Positions 1-10,227 of a stretch of DNA of 64,000 nucleotides are shown here, one piece after another (positions within the stretch are counted from its first letter, which is position 1; every line of letters starts with the position of its first letter). The translations under genes were made by a program, and so were the position numbers. Below the pieces are notes generated by a model. The model did not search any database, was not told where the DNA came from, and saw only the letters and a list, made by a program, of their open reading frames with translations. The stretch lies in contig JAQMWT010000006.1 in the NCBI GenBank assembly GCA_029834535.1, forward strand, positions 116,080 to 180,079, read 5' to 3'. Source of the stretch: Chrysophaeum taylorii. Its lineage: Eukaryota; Sar; Pelagophyceae; Pelagomonadales; Pelagomonadaceae.

Positions 1-516
1 GACGATGATGCTGACTCGGTTGTAGTATCTGTACAACAGATTGTGCTTTTGAAAGTGCCAACCATCGACACTTCTTCAGCCCCTCTGCATTTACCCTCGG
101 ACCGCGACCGGTTCAAATATGGTAAGTTCGCGATTTTCAGGGTGCGAGGACGATCCAACGCGTGGAAGAAGCGTATCTATGTTGCCGAAGTCTATGAAGA
201 ATATGATCATGACAATGATACAGTTGCGCTTCACTACTATACCGATTTGGGACCGCGCGATGATCCTCGTGTTTTTGATCTTACTAAGCCTCTGGCTGAG
301 CGACGTTTAAGACCAGAATACAAGGACCCTGATGGAGGTAGCTTCACACGCCTACGATCAAACATGGAGGGCTGTGAACCCTGTGTGACTGATTTTCGCC
401 CGGATGAAATCGACGTCCTCGTCAGTAACTTCGGCCTCCACAGCAACAAAGTTCCTGCTGATGTAGCTGACCGAGCTTATCGTACCATTCGTGAGCGTGA
501 CCTTCGTCGCCCTTGA
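1..516 (+). pseudogene. 3' end of a Ty3/gypsy pol polyprotein (partial)
   Basis: The frame of base 1 is open from the window edge to a TGA at 514-516. Its translation matches the C-terminal ~150 residues of the Ty3/gypsy polyprotein coded on the minus strand at 41715-45678. Shared blocks are GKF.[VI]FR, KKIYVAEVYE, ALH[YF]Y[TS]DLGP and EIDVL. This tail follows integrase, where many gypsy elements carry a chromodomain; no canonical chromodomain is recognisable here, so it is an unnamed conserved module. The two copies differ at many residues but keep the frame, so they are separate family members under past selection. The 5' part lies outside the window. A TGTGGC at 552, after a purine-rich AGTAGGGGG stretch, resembles the LTR start of the other copy (TGTGGCGGCAAC). 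Confidence 0.8.
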
Positions 517-842
517 AGTCGAGGACGACTTCATCTCAAGTAGGGGGCTCCTGTGGCAGTAACGCCCATCCCCCCACTTGCCTGCCTGCCACTTGACTTA
601 CCCTGATTGTTGCCGTGGTACTGACCTTGCAATTATGGGGGGGGTGTCCCCTTGAGACCCTCACCTGCGCTTCCACTGAACCCAATGTACCAGACATTTG
701 TACTGCTTTCTTGCTGTCTGGTCCCTGCCGCCCTGCCAGTTCCCGTGCTCGCCGCCCGCTACTGCTCAAGCCTCGAACTCTTAGTTTCATTCGCGTTTTG
801 GGGCGAAGGAGGGGTCGTGACCTGAGTGGGGTATTTCTTGCA
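517..842. other. Flank of gypsy copy; probable 3' LTR start, otherwise nothing recognised
   Basis: An LTR-like start (TGTGGCAGTAACGCCC) at 552 aligns with TGTGGCGGCAACTCCC of the gypsy element at 41670 (minus strand). I could not find the outer end of this LTR. Around 720-830 the sequence resembles 27890-27985 (GGGGCGAAGGAGGGG core), a second decayed copy of an unnamed repeat. Confidence 0.4.
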
Positions 843-1110
843 TTAGATGATGTGAACGACCTCGGTGTCTTCATATTCTTCTTCCTCAACATCCATCTCG
901 GGAGAGTCACCGGGGATGGTGCTCTCGGCGTTTTTGAACTCGCTCTTGGCGAGGTCGCTGTACTTGATCCGGGCCATCTCCATTTAAACTTCTTGTTCAT
1001 GCGCAGCAGGGCAACTTTGTCCGTCTCACCTGCGATGAGCAAGGTGTTTCCCTCGGTCAGTACGAGATTTCCCGCGCTCAAGCAGCGCTCACAGAAGCTC
1101 TGGGCGCTAT
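843..1110 (-). pseudogene. Decayed coding fragment with acidic C-terminus, unknown
   Basis: On the minus strand an ATG at 983 opens 46 codons ending at TAA (843-845), with an acidic end (DVEEEEYEDTEVVHII). Directly upstream, one base out of frame at AAATGG, another open stretch reads CERCLSAGNLVLTEGNTLL and continues to about 1110. Together they look like one protein broken by a one-base shift. I recognise no family. The fragment sits between a gypsy copy and a repeat with GAAGTGAATG arrays, so it may be transposon-derived. The opposite strand is also open through 615-1250, but its translation is compositionally unconvincing. Confidence 0.3.
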
Positions 1111-1360
1111 GGGTACAAATCGAAGCCCTTGAGCCTCATCGACATCATCCTCCGCCTCTAAGTACTGCGGCTCCACATACACGTAGACGAGGTACAGGGC
1201 AAGCGTCAGACCGTCAGATTTCAGGCCTCGGTGAAGTGAATGTGAAGTGAATACTAGTTGACAAAATCAAAGTGAAGTGAATGTGAATGTGAATGTGAAG
1301 TGATGTGAATTAGTGAAGTGAGCAAGTGATTGCTTAGTGAATGTGCAACGCTGAATTCTT

Positions 1361-1420
1361 GTCTTGTCTTGTCTTGTCTTGTCTTGTCTTGTCTTGTCTT
1401 GTCTTGTCTTGTCTTGTCTT
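1361..1420 (+). repeat. (GTCTT)12 pentanucleotide microsatellite
   Basis: Twelve perfect GTCTT units. Read on the minus strand they give a KTRQD peptide repeat inside a spurious frame. Confidence 0.95.
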
Positions 1421-1654
1421 TCATTCGCGCGTGTCCGGCCGCCCTAACCGAAGGCCACAATACACAGGTGTGGTCCCAGTAATTATTAGGTATCCCGAAC
1501 AAAAACATCATTATGAAGGCTGCTTCCGTCGTGGCCCAGCGGGTGCGGTGGATCCGAGGCTCTTGACCCCAAAAGTATCGGAGGGGCTCCAACGCTCCCA
1601 AGCCAGGCGCCTCATCGCGAAGGCGCGTTGGTGCCAGGGGTCTGAACTGGCGGT

Positions 1655-1939
1655 GCGTCGCGGAGGCCACGACCTGTCTTCTTCGACCGCCTGGCGAATC
1701 CCGGCATCGCGGTAATTCTGCTTCGGCACGTGCTCCGGGGCCGCTTCACTATCCCGGCCACCCAGCAGATGCACCTCGATGCATATTACAGAGCCGAAAT
1801 TGCGTCTCGGCTGCACGAGCACAGCGAGCGCTTGCTTGATGTGCACACGGAGGCTGCGGAGCTCTGGTTCGACAGCCACCTGTAGTTACTCAAGGAGGTC
1901 ATGGCCGTGAAAAAGGTCGTGCGGGCCCTTGAAATGTAG
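1655..1939 (+). pseudogene. Decayed coding fragment with two in-frame stops
   Basis: One frame reads through 76 codons of protein-like sequence (VFFDRLANPGIAVILLRHVL, MHLDAYYRAEIASRLHEHSE) to a TAG at 1883, then 17 more codons to a second TAG at 1937. Residue use is globular and charged, unlike the alternative frames. No family recognised; gag-like material is possible given the surrounding mobile DNA. It lies inside the candidate element at 1230-2540. Confidence 0.35.
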
Positions 1940-2708
1940 TTCAATGGCAACGTGAGATCCTACGTGGGGCGCCCTCGTCTACCGCCAAAGCGCCAGCATC
2001 ATTTGTCGACGTTGCGGTGCTAGCGGCATCTTGAGTTGCGCGTGCCACTCTCGAGTCGTTCAGATGCGAGGCGACCCCTTGCACCGGTAGCAACCCGTCG
2101 AGACCCTTGACCAGATCCTGTCGCAGCTTGGTGCGAAGCTGGCCCACTTGCCAACGCCGCTGGCAAGGCCATGTTGCCCGCATTCTCAGGAACCGTGACC
2201 TTTAGGAGATGATTTCCTTTTCGTGCACCTTCAAACGTTCCCACGATGCACATACGGCCGGTGTCTCAACGAGGCAATCTGTATTGGTTTTTCTCAGACA
2301 CCCGCCCCTCTTGGCCGGACCAGGGGCCTCAACAACCCTCTCTCCCAACCCGAACCGCGGGTGAAACCACCACACGCCCGGCGCACGCAGCGTTAAAAGA
2401 AAAAAAAAAAAATGTGTTCACTTCACTTTACTTCACTATCGCCAAGTAGGTCGACGTGTTCACTTCACATCACTTCACTAGACTTGCTTAGTGAAGTGAG
2501 CCGTGTTCACTGGGAGGGCTTAGTGAATGTGCTACGCTGCAAGAATTGTGTGTCGGCGGATGTATGCCAAAATACATACATGTAACAACAACAACAACAA
2601 CAACCAGAAGAAGAATAACAAAGGGTGGAGTGTTTCGGGCCATGAAAATTGCTTACCCTTTTAACACGACACAAGATTTTCTCGAATTCCGGAAAGTTCT
2701 GGTTGAGC

Positions 2709-5700
2709 ATGGAGGATCCACGTTACGCACGTTACGTGGCGTCGTGCGAGGATCTCGTATATAATCTGACGGGCAGGCTCGTGCCCGACGGCATCAAGCT
2801 GCTGTCGCTGGTCGGGCGCCACCGGGACAAGATGCGGCGTGGTCCCGAGAAGTTGGCCTCCCTGAAGACGAAGTGGAAGGACGCGCGATCCTATGCGTGC
2901 GCGTTTTTGCCCGGTGTGATCGACGAGTTCCGCGCCCAGCTGAGCCGCGACCAGGAGGAATCGGTGGAGGTGCGCATTTCGTTTAGCGAAGACGGAGACG
3001 GAGCGAGGAGGAGCGAAGACGAAGACGGAATGACGAGAACGGGGCTCGAGCCGTCGTTGGAAAAGGACGCATTCATGCCGGGGGAGGTATTGATGTGCGC
3101 CGACGGGCGCCAGGAAGGCACCTTGGGTTTTGTCGTGTCGGTGCCCGAGGAAGACGACGACAAGTGCTACAAGGCTTTATTTTTCGCGTCGGACGCGAGG
3201 GCCGGAAGAGCTAGCGTCGTTCGGATTGGTGCTATCATTCCAACGTGGCGTGTTCTTTGCGCGATTCAGCATATCGCAGCTCAGGGGTCGCCGCTCGTCG
3301 ACTTGGTCATCGGACCCCCACCGCCGCCCATCGCGAACGACGACCGCTTCGAGGCGCGAGAGTTGTACCCGGCGCAACGAGACGCGGTCAGGCGAGCGAT
3401 CGCGCGTCGAGGGAGGAGAGGCCCGCAGACACTGTTGCTGCACGGGCCGCCGGGGACTGGCAAGACCACGACCAGTGCGCGCATCGTCTTCGAGCTCGTG
3501 CGTCGCCTTGGTGGTGGGGAGAATAAAAAAATTCTCGTGTGCGCGCCTACGAACGTCGCCGTCGAGAACAACGTCTCAAAGTACATCGAGAAGCACGCGC
3601 CCCCTCCTCTTGATGTTCTCTGGCTCGTCGGCGACGACAAGGACGAGGCCTTTCGAGCGACCACCGAACCGGCGCGCAAAGCGGCGCTGGGTCGTCGCGT
3701 CGATCTTTTCGTTCGCGAAGCACTCAAAAAACCGGACCACCTCCTTGGAACGTCATCAGAGGAGGACGACGAGGAGAGGAAAAATCTCGGTGTCGTCGCC
3801 GCGTTAAAGGACGAGAGGCTGCGCGCATTCTTGGAGAGGATGCGGTCGCAGTCGTGGGGAAGGAATCTCGTCAAGGCAGCCGAAGCTTTCTTCATAAATC
3901 GTGCAAAGGTGATCTTTTCGACCGTGTGCGGCGCCGGCCGTCCTCTCCTGAATGGGCTCTCCTTCGAAGACGTGGTCATCGACGAAGCGGCGCAGTGCGA
4001 GGAGGCATTGTCGTTGATCGTGCTTCAGCGGCGCGAAACCCAGCGACTCGTCCTCGTCGGCGATCCAAAGCAGCTTCCGGCGACCGTGTTCTCGTCGTGC
4101 TGCCAGGATGCGGGCTACGCTTCGAGCTTGATGGAGCGGCTGGACTCGCAGGGCTGGAGCCCAGCCCACAGCACCTTTCTAAACATCCAGCATCGCATGC
4201 ATCCCGAGATATCCTTGTGGCCGAATCACCGATTCTACGATGGCTGCCTCGTCGACGGCCCCTGCACCCTGGAGAAGACGACGAAGACGAGCGTCTCCTC
4301 TCCTTCTTCTTCTTCTTCTTCTTCTTCGAAGCAGCAGCAGCAGCAGCCGTTCGTCTTCCTTCACGTGGCCCAAGGCAGCGAGACCCGCGACGAAAAATCG
4401 CTGAGCCCGCAGAATCGAAGCGAGGCCGCCGTCGTGGCCGCGTTGGTCAAAAAAACTTTTCGAGCACCAAAAACAGTCGCGCGCCCACTCCCACTCCCAC
4501 TCCCACTCCCGAGGATGACGATCAGATATCAACCGGTGTCGTGACTCCTTATCGTGCGCAGCGCGAGCTCATCAAACGAGAACTCGGAGAGGATCTCGGA
4601 GGCAAGATCAACGTCGACACGGTCGACAGCTTCCAAGGCCAGGAGAGGGACGTAATTATCGTGAGCGAAGATTCTTTTTTGCGATGTTTTACGAACGAAC
4701 GAACGAACGACTAGGTGTCGACGGTGCGGAGCAACGAGAACGGCGACATTGGGTTCTTGAAAGACGCGCGCCGCATGAATGTCGCGTTGACGCGGGCAAA
4801 GCGGCAGCTGGTGGTGGTCGGGAACAGCGAAACGCTGAGCTTAAGAGACGCGAATTGGCGAAGCCTGGTCGAGAACGCGCGCGAGAGGAAGTGCTTTTTG
4901 CATTTCGATGAAACAGGCGAGCTGCAGAGGACCAAGCCCGTGCGACGAGCCCTCCGTGCAGACAGCATCCAACGCTTCATGCGCGCCGAACCGTCGAAAT
5001 ACTTCGAGGGGCTGCTCTGGACCGCGAGTTTCTGCGGTGATTTCGGGACGCAACTGTCGACGAGAATTGGCGACGAAGACGCGCGAGCCAAGGTGCTCGA
5101 AGCCATCCACTCGCTCCTCGAAGGCCACTGGCCACGCCGGGAGAGGAGAGAGTCTTTTCACAACTCGCGCGCGGGCCGCGCCGTTCACGTGCTCCACGTA
5201 AACCAGCTCGTCGGCATCTTCTGGACGGTCGAGCTCCAAGAGCGGGGTCGCCAGGAGATCCGATTTTGGGGGGTGCTTCCTCTGCAGGATTCGTCTGAAC
5301 GGATGGTGCGTCGGATCGTGCGGTATCGCGAGAGCTTGAGCGACGAATACGCGCGGAAGACGGAGCGACGCGACTCGTTTGAGATCTCGAGGTTCCAGCC
5401 AATCGAGTTTCCACCTCAATCCAACGACGGACCACTCCTCGAGGAGGAGTCTATCGACGAGCAGCCTCTGACCAACGCGAAGGTGATAGAATTACAACCG
5501 CACACGCTCCAGCTGTTGGTTCGAGGAGACTTCTCGGAACAGAAGTGTGGTTTTCGCCTCTCGGCCGAAGAGAAGACTCTTGTCGAAACCGAGGGCAATC
5601 TGTGCGTCGTCGCAAAAATGTCAAGAACGACTCGACACTCGCAGGTTGGTGCTGGCTCGGTCTGGGACTGGCAAGACAAACGTATTGCTCGAGCGAGCTC

Positions 5701-6990
5701 TGCGGCGGGAGACGCGAGCGAGAGAGCTGCTCGACGAGGGTGTTGCCCAGATATTCATCACCGCGAGTCCTAGGCTCTCTACGTGTCTGAAAGAGATGTT
5801 CGACAGTCGATTTTCTTCTTCTTCTTCTTCTTCTTCTTCTTCTTCTTCTGGAAGAATTTTGGAAAATAATCATCGCGTTCGGTTCGTCACCTTCGACGAG
5901 CTCGTCCGTAGCCTTCACGCGAGCGCGTTTGGACGCGACTGCGAATTCGCGACGTCGAATTTCCATTCTTTCTGGCGCACCTTCGACGACAAGCTGACGC
6001 GAAAGTTCTCCGAGCAACTCGTGCGCTCCGAGATTGTGTCGACGATAAAGGGACGTCGCGAGACCCTCGAGAACCGCGAGCCGTGGCTCTCGCGCGAGAC
6101 TTACGTCGAAATCGTGCGCCAATCGCGGCGAGCCGACGAACTGAGCGAGGCCGACGCTCTGTCGGTTTACCGCCTTTTTGAAGCGTACGAGAAAGCCAAG
6201 CGAGGAGCCCTCGACACCAACGACGTCGCGCATAAGCTGTTTCGCTACTTTTTCCGAGACGACGACGACGACGACGACGACGACAATAATCGTCCTTCTC
6301 TACCGGAGAAGTACGACTTTGTCTACGTGGATGAAGTGCAGGATTTGACGCCCGTCCAGCTCGCGCTCCTTCGCGTCCTCGCGAAAGACACCAAGGTACC
6401 TAGACATAATCATGAAATAGAATCGTTGCATTTTGCAGCAGGTCGGGCTCTCGTTCGCGGGCGACTCGGCGCAGACGATTAGCGGAGTTTCGACGTTTCG
6501 GTTCGAGGCTCTCAAGGACTTGTTTTACCACGTTTTCTTTGCCGCCACCGACGACGAGGCTTCAGCCGCCGCCGCCAAAAGAGTGCCCGAGCTCAAGACG
6601 TTGACCCGCAACTACAGAACGCACTCTCGAATCCTCGCGCTCGCGAATAAGCTCACGTCTTTCGTTACGACCTACTTCCCGAAAAGTATCGATCGGCTGC
6701 AACCGGAGGTCTCGCGCGTGAGCGGACCAAAGCCTCTCGTCATCACGTCGGGCGGCGCTGCTTACGTTGGGGAATTCTTCCGCGACGGAACGCCCCGCGA
6801 CTTAGGTGCGGAACAGGTCATTCTGGTGCGTACCAAATCTGAGGTCGACGACCTCGAGAGGAAGGGCGTGCAAGCACTCACCCTGACCGTCCTCGAGTCC
6901 AAGGGCCTCGAGTTCCAAGACTGTCTCCTCCTCAACTTCTGGAAGTCCAGCACCTTTGATTACTGGCGCGTTCTGTACGGCGTCATAACG
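2709..6990 (+). CDS. Double SF1 helicase: UPF1-like plus UvrD/TRANK1-like (3' truncated)
   Basis: The chosen start is ATG 2709, the first Met before a well-formed globular N-terminus. The first half is a UPF1/SEN1-type helicase: Walker [11 protein letters not shown] near 3449, DEAAQCEEA near 3980, GDPKQLP near 4060, TPYRAQ near 4548 and QGQERDVII near 4635, followed after an intron by STVRSN and NVALTRAKR. The second half is UvrD-like as in TRANK1-type proteins: ARSGTGKT near 5655, VDEVQDLT near 6328, GDSAQTISG near 6465, RNYRTH and ESKGLEFQD near 6895. Plants and animals have large proteins of this kind acting on nucleic acids; the substrate here is unknown. The frame switches at an A7 run (4449-4455), where one extra A would restore it, and again near 5590-5650. 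Introns are at 4661-4714 and 6396-6438. Coding similarity stops near 6990, where Ty1/copia debris on the other strand begins, so the C-terminus is lost. Ser (TCT), Gln and Asp (GAC) microsatellites lie in the linkers. Confidence 0.8.
4661..4714 (+). other. 54-nt GT-AG intron in the helicase gene
   Basis: GTGAGC...ACTAG removal joins QGQERDVII to VSTVRSN, the continuous motif expected in UPF1-type helicases. Retaining it gives a stop at the intron end. Confidence 0.85.
6396..6438 (+). other. 43-nt GT-AG intron in the helicase gene
   Basis: GTACCT...TTTGCAG removal joins VLAKDTK to [16 protein letters not shown] in frame, giving the expected UvrD motif order. It is AT-rich compared with its exons. 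Confidence 0.8.
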
Positions 6991-7113
6991 GCTATCTGTG
7001 GTTTTATTCGCGAAGTGCTTGAAGATCTCGTCGTACACCCTCCGACACAACGCTGGTTCGTCAAACTGCAGGTCTGTTTCGTCCGGGTTGAGCTGATAGG
7101 AGAGATGCCACAT
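6975..7113 (-). pseudogene. Coding remnant on the minus strand, probably Ty1/copia
   Basis: A protein-like stretch (MWHLSYQLNPDE, CRRVYDEIFKHFANKTTD) runs on the minus strand up to the broken end of the helicase gene. It lies downstream of, and in the same orientation as, the gag-like sequence at 7357-8000. I cannot assign a domain; it may be a later part of the same retroelement. Confidence 0.3.
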
Positions 7114-7271
7114 TCAATAAAGGCATATGTACATATCAGTTAGGATTGTAAACGACAGCGTTAAATTGCTGTTTTAAGTACGCGACATCGTTAGACGAAA
7201 TCGTTAGACGAAACAGTTTCATAAAAGCTAAAAGCAATGAACATGATAGTGCGCGTTTTGTTAGGAAGGTA

Positions 7272-7335
7272 GTGTTCGTTGTACACATTTGTTATGGGTG
7301 CCCGTGTTCGTTGTACACATTTGTTATGGGTGGCC
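7272..7335 (+). repeat. 32-bp tandem duplication
   Basis: GTGTTCGTTGTACACATTTG and the following 12 bases occur twice head to tail (7272-7303, 7304-7335) in AT-rich non-coding sequence. Confidence 0.85.
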
Positions 7336-7356
7336 AGGCCGCGAGCGCTGGTTTGT

Positions 7357-8000
7357 TCACACTCTCTTGATTGAAAATGTATACAGGAAAGTTGTATACG
7401 TATTTTGATAAGTATGCCAGTCAGCATGAGTTAAAGCGAACATGGACACTGGCGCGTTGATTCTGCCATCAAAGGCAAGTTCGCAAGGATAGGTGATGTT
7501 AAGGTTACGTTCACCCTCCTTGAAGCGATCGTTGATTTCGGGGCGAACCGCACGAACTTCATTATCATAGCAGACAGTGGCCAACTGTGCAACTTCGCGA
7601 TCAAGAAGATGTGGGGACGCTCCAGCAGCGAAATGCCAGACCTGATATTCAGGAGGCAGATCATCAACTGATCCCAGGTTAAATTCCGCCACTTTGGCGT
7701 TTTGCCAATCGAGGAAGACCTGGTCAAGAATCCTATTGCGCAAGACTTCATAGTCAGCGCAGGAGCTTGCGTAGGCTTCGTACGAGTCGTACTCGAAGAG
7801 GGCGTCCGCGTGATGGAAACGGAACATCTAACGAATTTGTCGGATCTGCAACGAAACCTTGCGGCTTTGAAGTTGGAAGTCATTCCCATCATTGAGAAGA
7901 TCAACAACGGGCGCTTCAAGCTTAAGGATGTCTGCACCCGTGACTGCTTTGAACCTGCGGGTTCTGTCAGAGCAGAGTTGAGTTGACTCCTCCTCGACAT
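7357..8000 (-). pseudogene. Ty1/copia-like gag remnant
   Basis: On the minus strand a continuous frame reads from about 8000 to 7357 with one in-frame TAG just before Met at 7827. Protein-like segments include ILKLEAPVVDLLNDGNDFQL upstream of the stop and YEVLRNRILDQVFLDWQNAK downstream. The content and helix-rich composition suit a retroelement gag, and the neighbouring RNase H at 8383-8870 on the same strand is of copia type. The ATG at 8000 is in a different frame for its first codons. The order on the minus strand (RNase H, non-coding gap, then gag-like) is what a tandem pair sharing one LTR would give. The gag assignment is inference. Confidence 0.45.
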
Positions 8001-8009
8001 TCTAGGGGG

Positions 8010-8382
8010 CTCTGTCTATCGGGAGTCTATGTACAATCATCGGTTAGACGATGGAAGATGCATATCTAGCAGCTGACCAAGCTGTGATTCCAAGCAGTGT
8101 GAAGTTCGCACTGACAGGCATTTTCTTTAAGGTTGTGCTCTCTATATTGAGAGAGAGCTTTTTAGTGCATCATCGTTGAGCGTCCAGGTGCACATACCCA
8201 AAATATTCCATAGTGCGCGTGCAATCAGTGCAGTTAGACAGAATACACGCACACCAACACTATTACGACAATACGAAGACATATAGACAGACACACATAG
8301 TCACGCGGTCTTAACGGGTGTGGTGTAGCTATGTACAACCCATGTTAATTAAGCGTATATACAAGCGTGTTGCATGGCGAGG
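8010..8382. other. Non-coding gap, possible shared copia LTR
   Basis: No coding sequence. The stretch is AT-richer than its surroundings, includes a TATA-like element read on the minus strand (CAATATAGAGAGCAC) and lies between the copia RNase H end and the gag-like start. LTR ends were not identified. Confidence 0.3.
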
Positions 8383-8870
8383 CTAGACTGGCGCGGTGAC
8401 AGTCCAATATCCATTGGTTACGTGCATGCAACACAGGATTCTTATGGGACCGCTGGGCCTGGGACTATTTGATTTGGTAAAAAGCAAAGAAGAAGGGTAA
8501 GGAAGAGATCGCATTCTCAACGGGCGGAATAAGAGCGGAGTCTGCAGATTTCTCTGCAAAGCCATCTCAGTCATATGCTTGCGCACACATACCACATCAT
8601 CTGCGCAGGTGTTGAGCGCGATCAACTCACTCTCACGAGTAGAAGTAGCAGTGGTGGACTGGAGCTTGGATTTACACTTGACAAGGCAGACAGATAAATT
8701 GCAGAGCCAGTCGCACTTTCCCTGTCATGTTCGTAAGACGGAGCATTATCAGCATCCACGAAAGCGACGAGCGGGTCAAACATCCCAGAACTGACCTGCT
8801 CTGTAGTGTAGTCCATCATGGTGGCCATATCAGTGCGGTTGCCAATAATAGATCGAAGGTGATCCAACAT
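8383..8870 (-). pseudogene. Ty1/copia pol remnant: RNase H
   Basis: The minus-strand translation shows the copia-type RNase H pattern: FVDADNAPSYEHDRESATGS followed, after a one-base frame switch near 8665, by KSKLQSTTATSTRESELIAL. This matches the family layout (DAD, then S/T-rich segment, then SK.Q...A.ST.E.E..AL). The remainder to 8383 is less certain. The upstream pol domains are absent; the sequence is cut at about 8888 by a Helitron-derived repeat. Confidence 0.6.
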
Positions 8871-8888
8871 CGCACGAGCTTTGGAGTC

Positions 8889-10105
8889 TTAACTACTAAT
8901 CGACAGATGTTTGTTTGTTTGTTTGTTTGTTTGTTTGTTTGTTTGTCTGTCTGTCTTTAAATGTCGACTGCTAAGAGGGGGGGGGTGTGTGGGGGGAGCA
9001 TGGAGGATGTGGGTGGGTTTGTGGGGTATGAGGGATGTGCCTGACGGGCGGAGATAAGTTTGTCTGTCTGTCTTTAATGTCGACTGCTAAGAGGGGGGGG
9101 TGCGTGTGGGGAGCATAAAGTTGTCTGTCTGTCCCTCGATTTAGGGTAAGGAACAGGTAGGCGCGAGAGTAAGGATCAGGTAGGCGCAAGAGCCAGACAG
9201 TGATCCTCCAAGCCGTCTACGGCGACCTCGCAGACTATTTCCACGACCCGCGGCGGCTCTTTCAGCGCGCCATTCTCACGCCCCGTCGAAACGATGTTGT
9301 CGATGCTGACAACGCGCGCATGACCGCGGCCTTTTTTTCCCGGAGACGAGGCGTCGGAGTTCTTTTCGGCTGACTAGGCTGGGTCGGAAGACGACGCCTC
9401 GCTCTTTACAGTAGAGTTTTCAACTCCCTGACAACCAACGGGATGCTGACTTTGAGCGCGAGCTTAATGTCTTCGAAACCTCGACCCGTCGCACGGCCAC
9501 TGCAACGGTACCAGATACGTGATCGATCGTGTCGTTGTCACCGAGGCTCCTCCAACCTGTATCCCTTAAGGCCCGCCTACGCCAAACGATCAACAAGAGC
9601 CAGGGCCAGGCGCCCCGCGAGGTCGGCGTCCTCTTTCCCAAGCCCGTCTTCTGCCACGTCCAGCTCTACGTGGCTCTCTGTCGATCGGCATCCCCGAGGA
9701 TATACTCATCTGGGTCGACGACTCCACCCTACCCCACACGTGCTGCGCAATACCGATAAGCCCCCCCCCGGCGTCTACACGCGCACTATAGGTGAACTTG
9801 CTGGGACCACGTGAACTTACTGGGGTTTGAGATTGGGACTAGGTGAACTGAGTGACCAGGTGAACTTCCTGGGACCAGGTGAACATACTGGGGTTTTTAG
9901 AGTAAAGGGTTTTTAGAGTAAACTCAAAGGTTGGCGGCGCGTGCGGATCAAAGCAGCTTAGATTGGCGGAGGCGAGAGCGACGAGCTCAAAGGAGTTGGT
10001 GTGAGCTAGGTGAACTTACTGACCAGGTGAACTTATACGAAACTTACTGGGGACCAGGTGAACTTACTGGGGTTAGAGATTGGTGAACTTACTGGCCTGC
10101 ACTTG
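8889..10105 (+). mobile_element. Helitron-derived non-autonomous element, copy 1
   Basis: It starts at TTAACTACTAATCGACAG, runs through a (TTTG)n/(TCTG)n tract containing two minus-strand LINE-like 3' fragments (about 8957-9055 and 9075-9115), then holds a deleted copy of the C-terminal helicase region of the Helitron at 15757-22284 (ILQAVYGDLADYF onward, from 9199), and ends with an array of GGTGAACTTACTGGG motifs and the terminus CTGGCCTGCACTTG at 10105. It sits 122 bp upstream of the light-harvesting gene start. Confidence 0.8.
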
Positions 10106-10227
10106 TAATTATTAATGGGTTTTAATCCTCGAAAGAGAGGGTAAGTATCGCTTCAAGATTCGACTTCGTCGCGCGGGTTAGTTGTTGCTGATTGAAGATT
10201 TCGGAGAGCCAGGATCTCGTGTTGAAG

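Larger units (their letters stand above)
1230..2540. mobile_element. Candidate non-autonomous element with GTGAATG/CACTTCAC subterminal arrays
   Basis: The left end (1230-1345) holds many copies of GAAGTGAATGTG; the right end (2410-2530) holds the reverse complement (TTCACTTCACTTTACTTCAC) and then direct copies again. A near-direct repeat, GCTTAGTGAATGTGC.ACGCTG, occurs at about 1331 and 2518. Such clustered inverted subterminal motifs are typical of DNA transposons with subterminal repeats. A shorter related GTGAAGTGAATG stretch occurs near 28180. No transposase or clear terminal inverted repeat is visible. Confidence 0.35.

Noticed and set aside
615-1250. 211-codon plus-strand frame as a gene
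   Set aside because: The minus strand has the more protein-like segments here, and the plus frame is Leu/Arg/Pro-rich with no domain.
1254-1670. Minus-strand frame with KTRQD repeats as a repeat protein
   Set aside because: The repeat is just the (GTCTT)12 microsatellite, and the rest has no protein-like composition.
5590-5660. 25-nt intron (GTCAAGAACG...CTCGCAG) in the helicase gene
   Set aside because: It would restore the frame, but is too short for a spliceosomal intron; an indel or a different junction is equally likely, so it was left as a frame switch.
8957-9189. CRISPR-like or satellite array from repeated TTTAAATGTCGACTGCTAAG
   Set aside because: Spacing and fragment lengths vary; these are truncated LINE-like 3' ends in a microsatellite.
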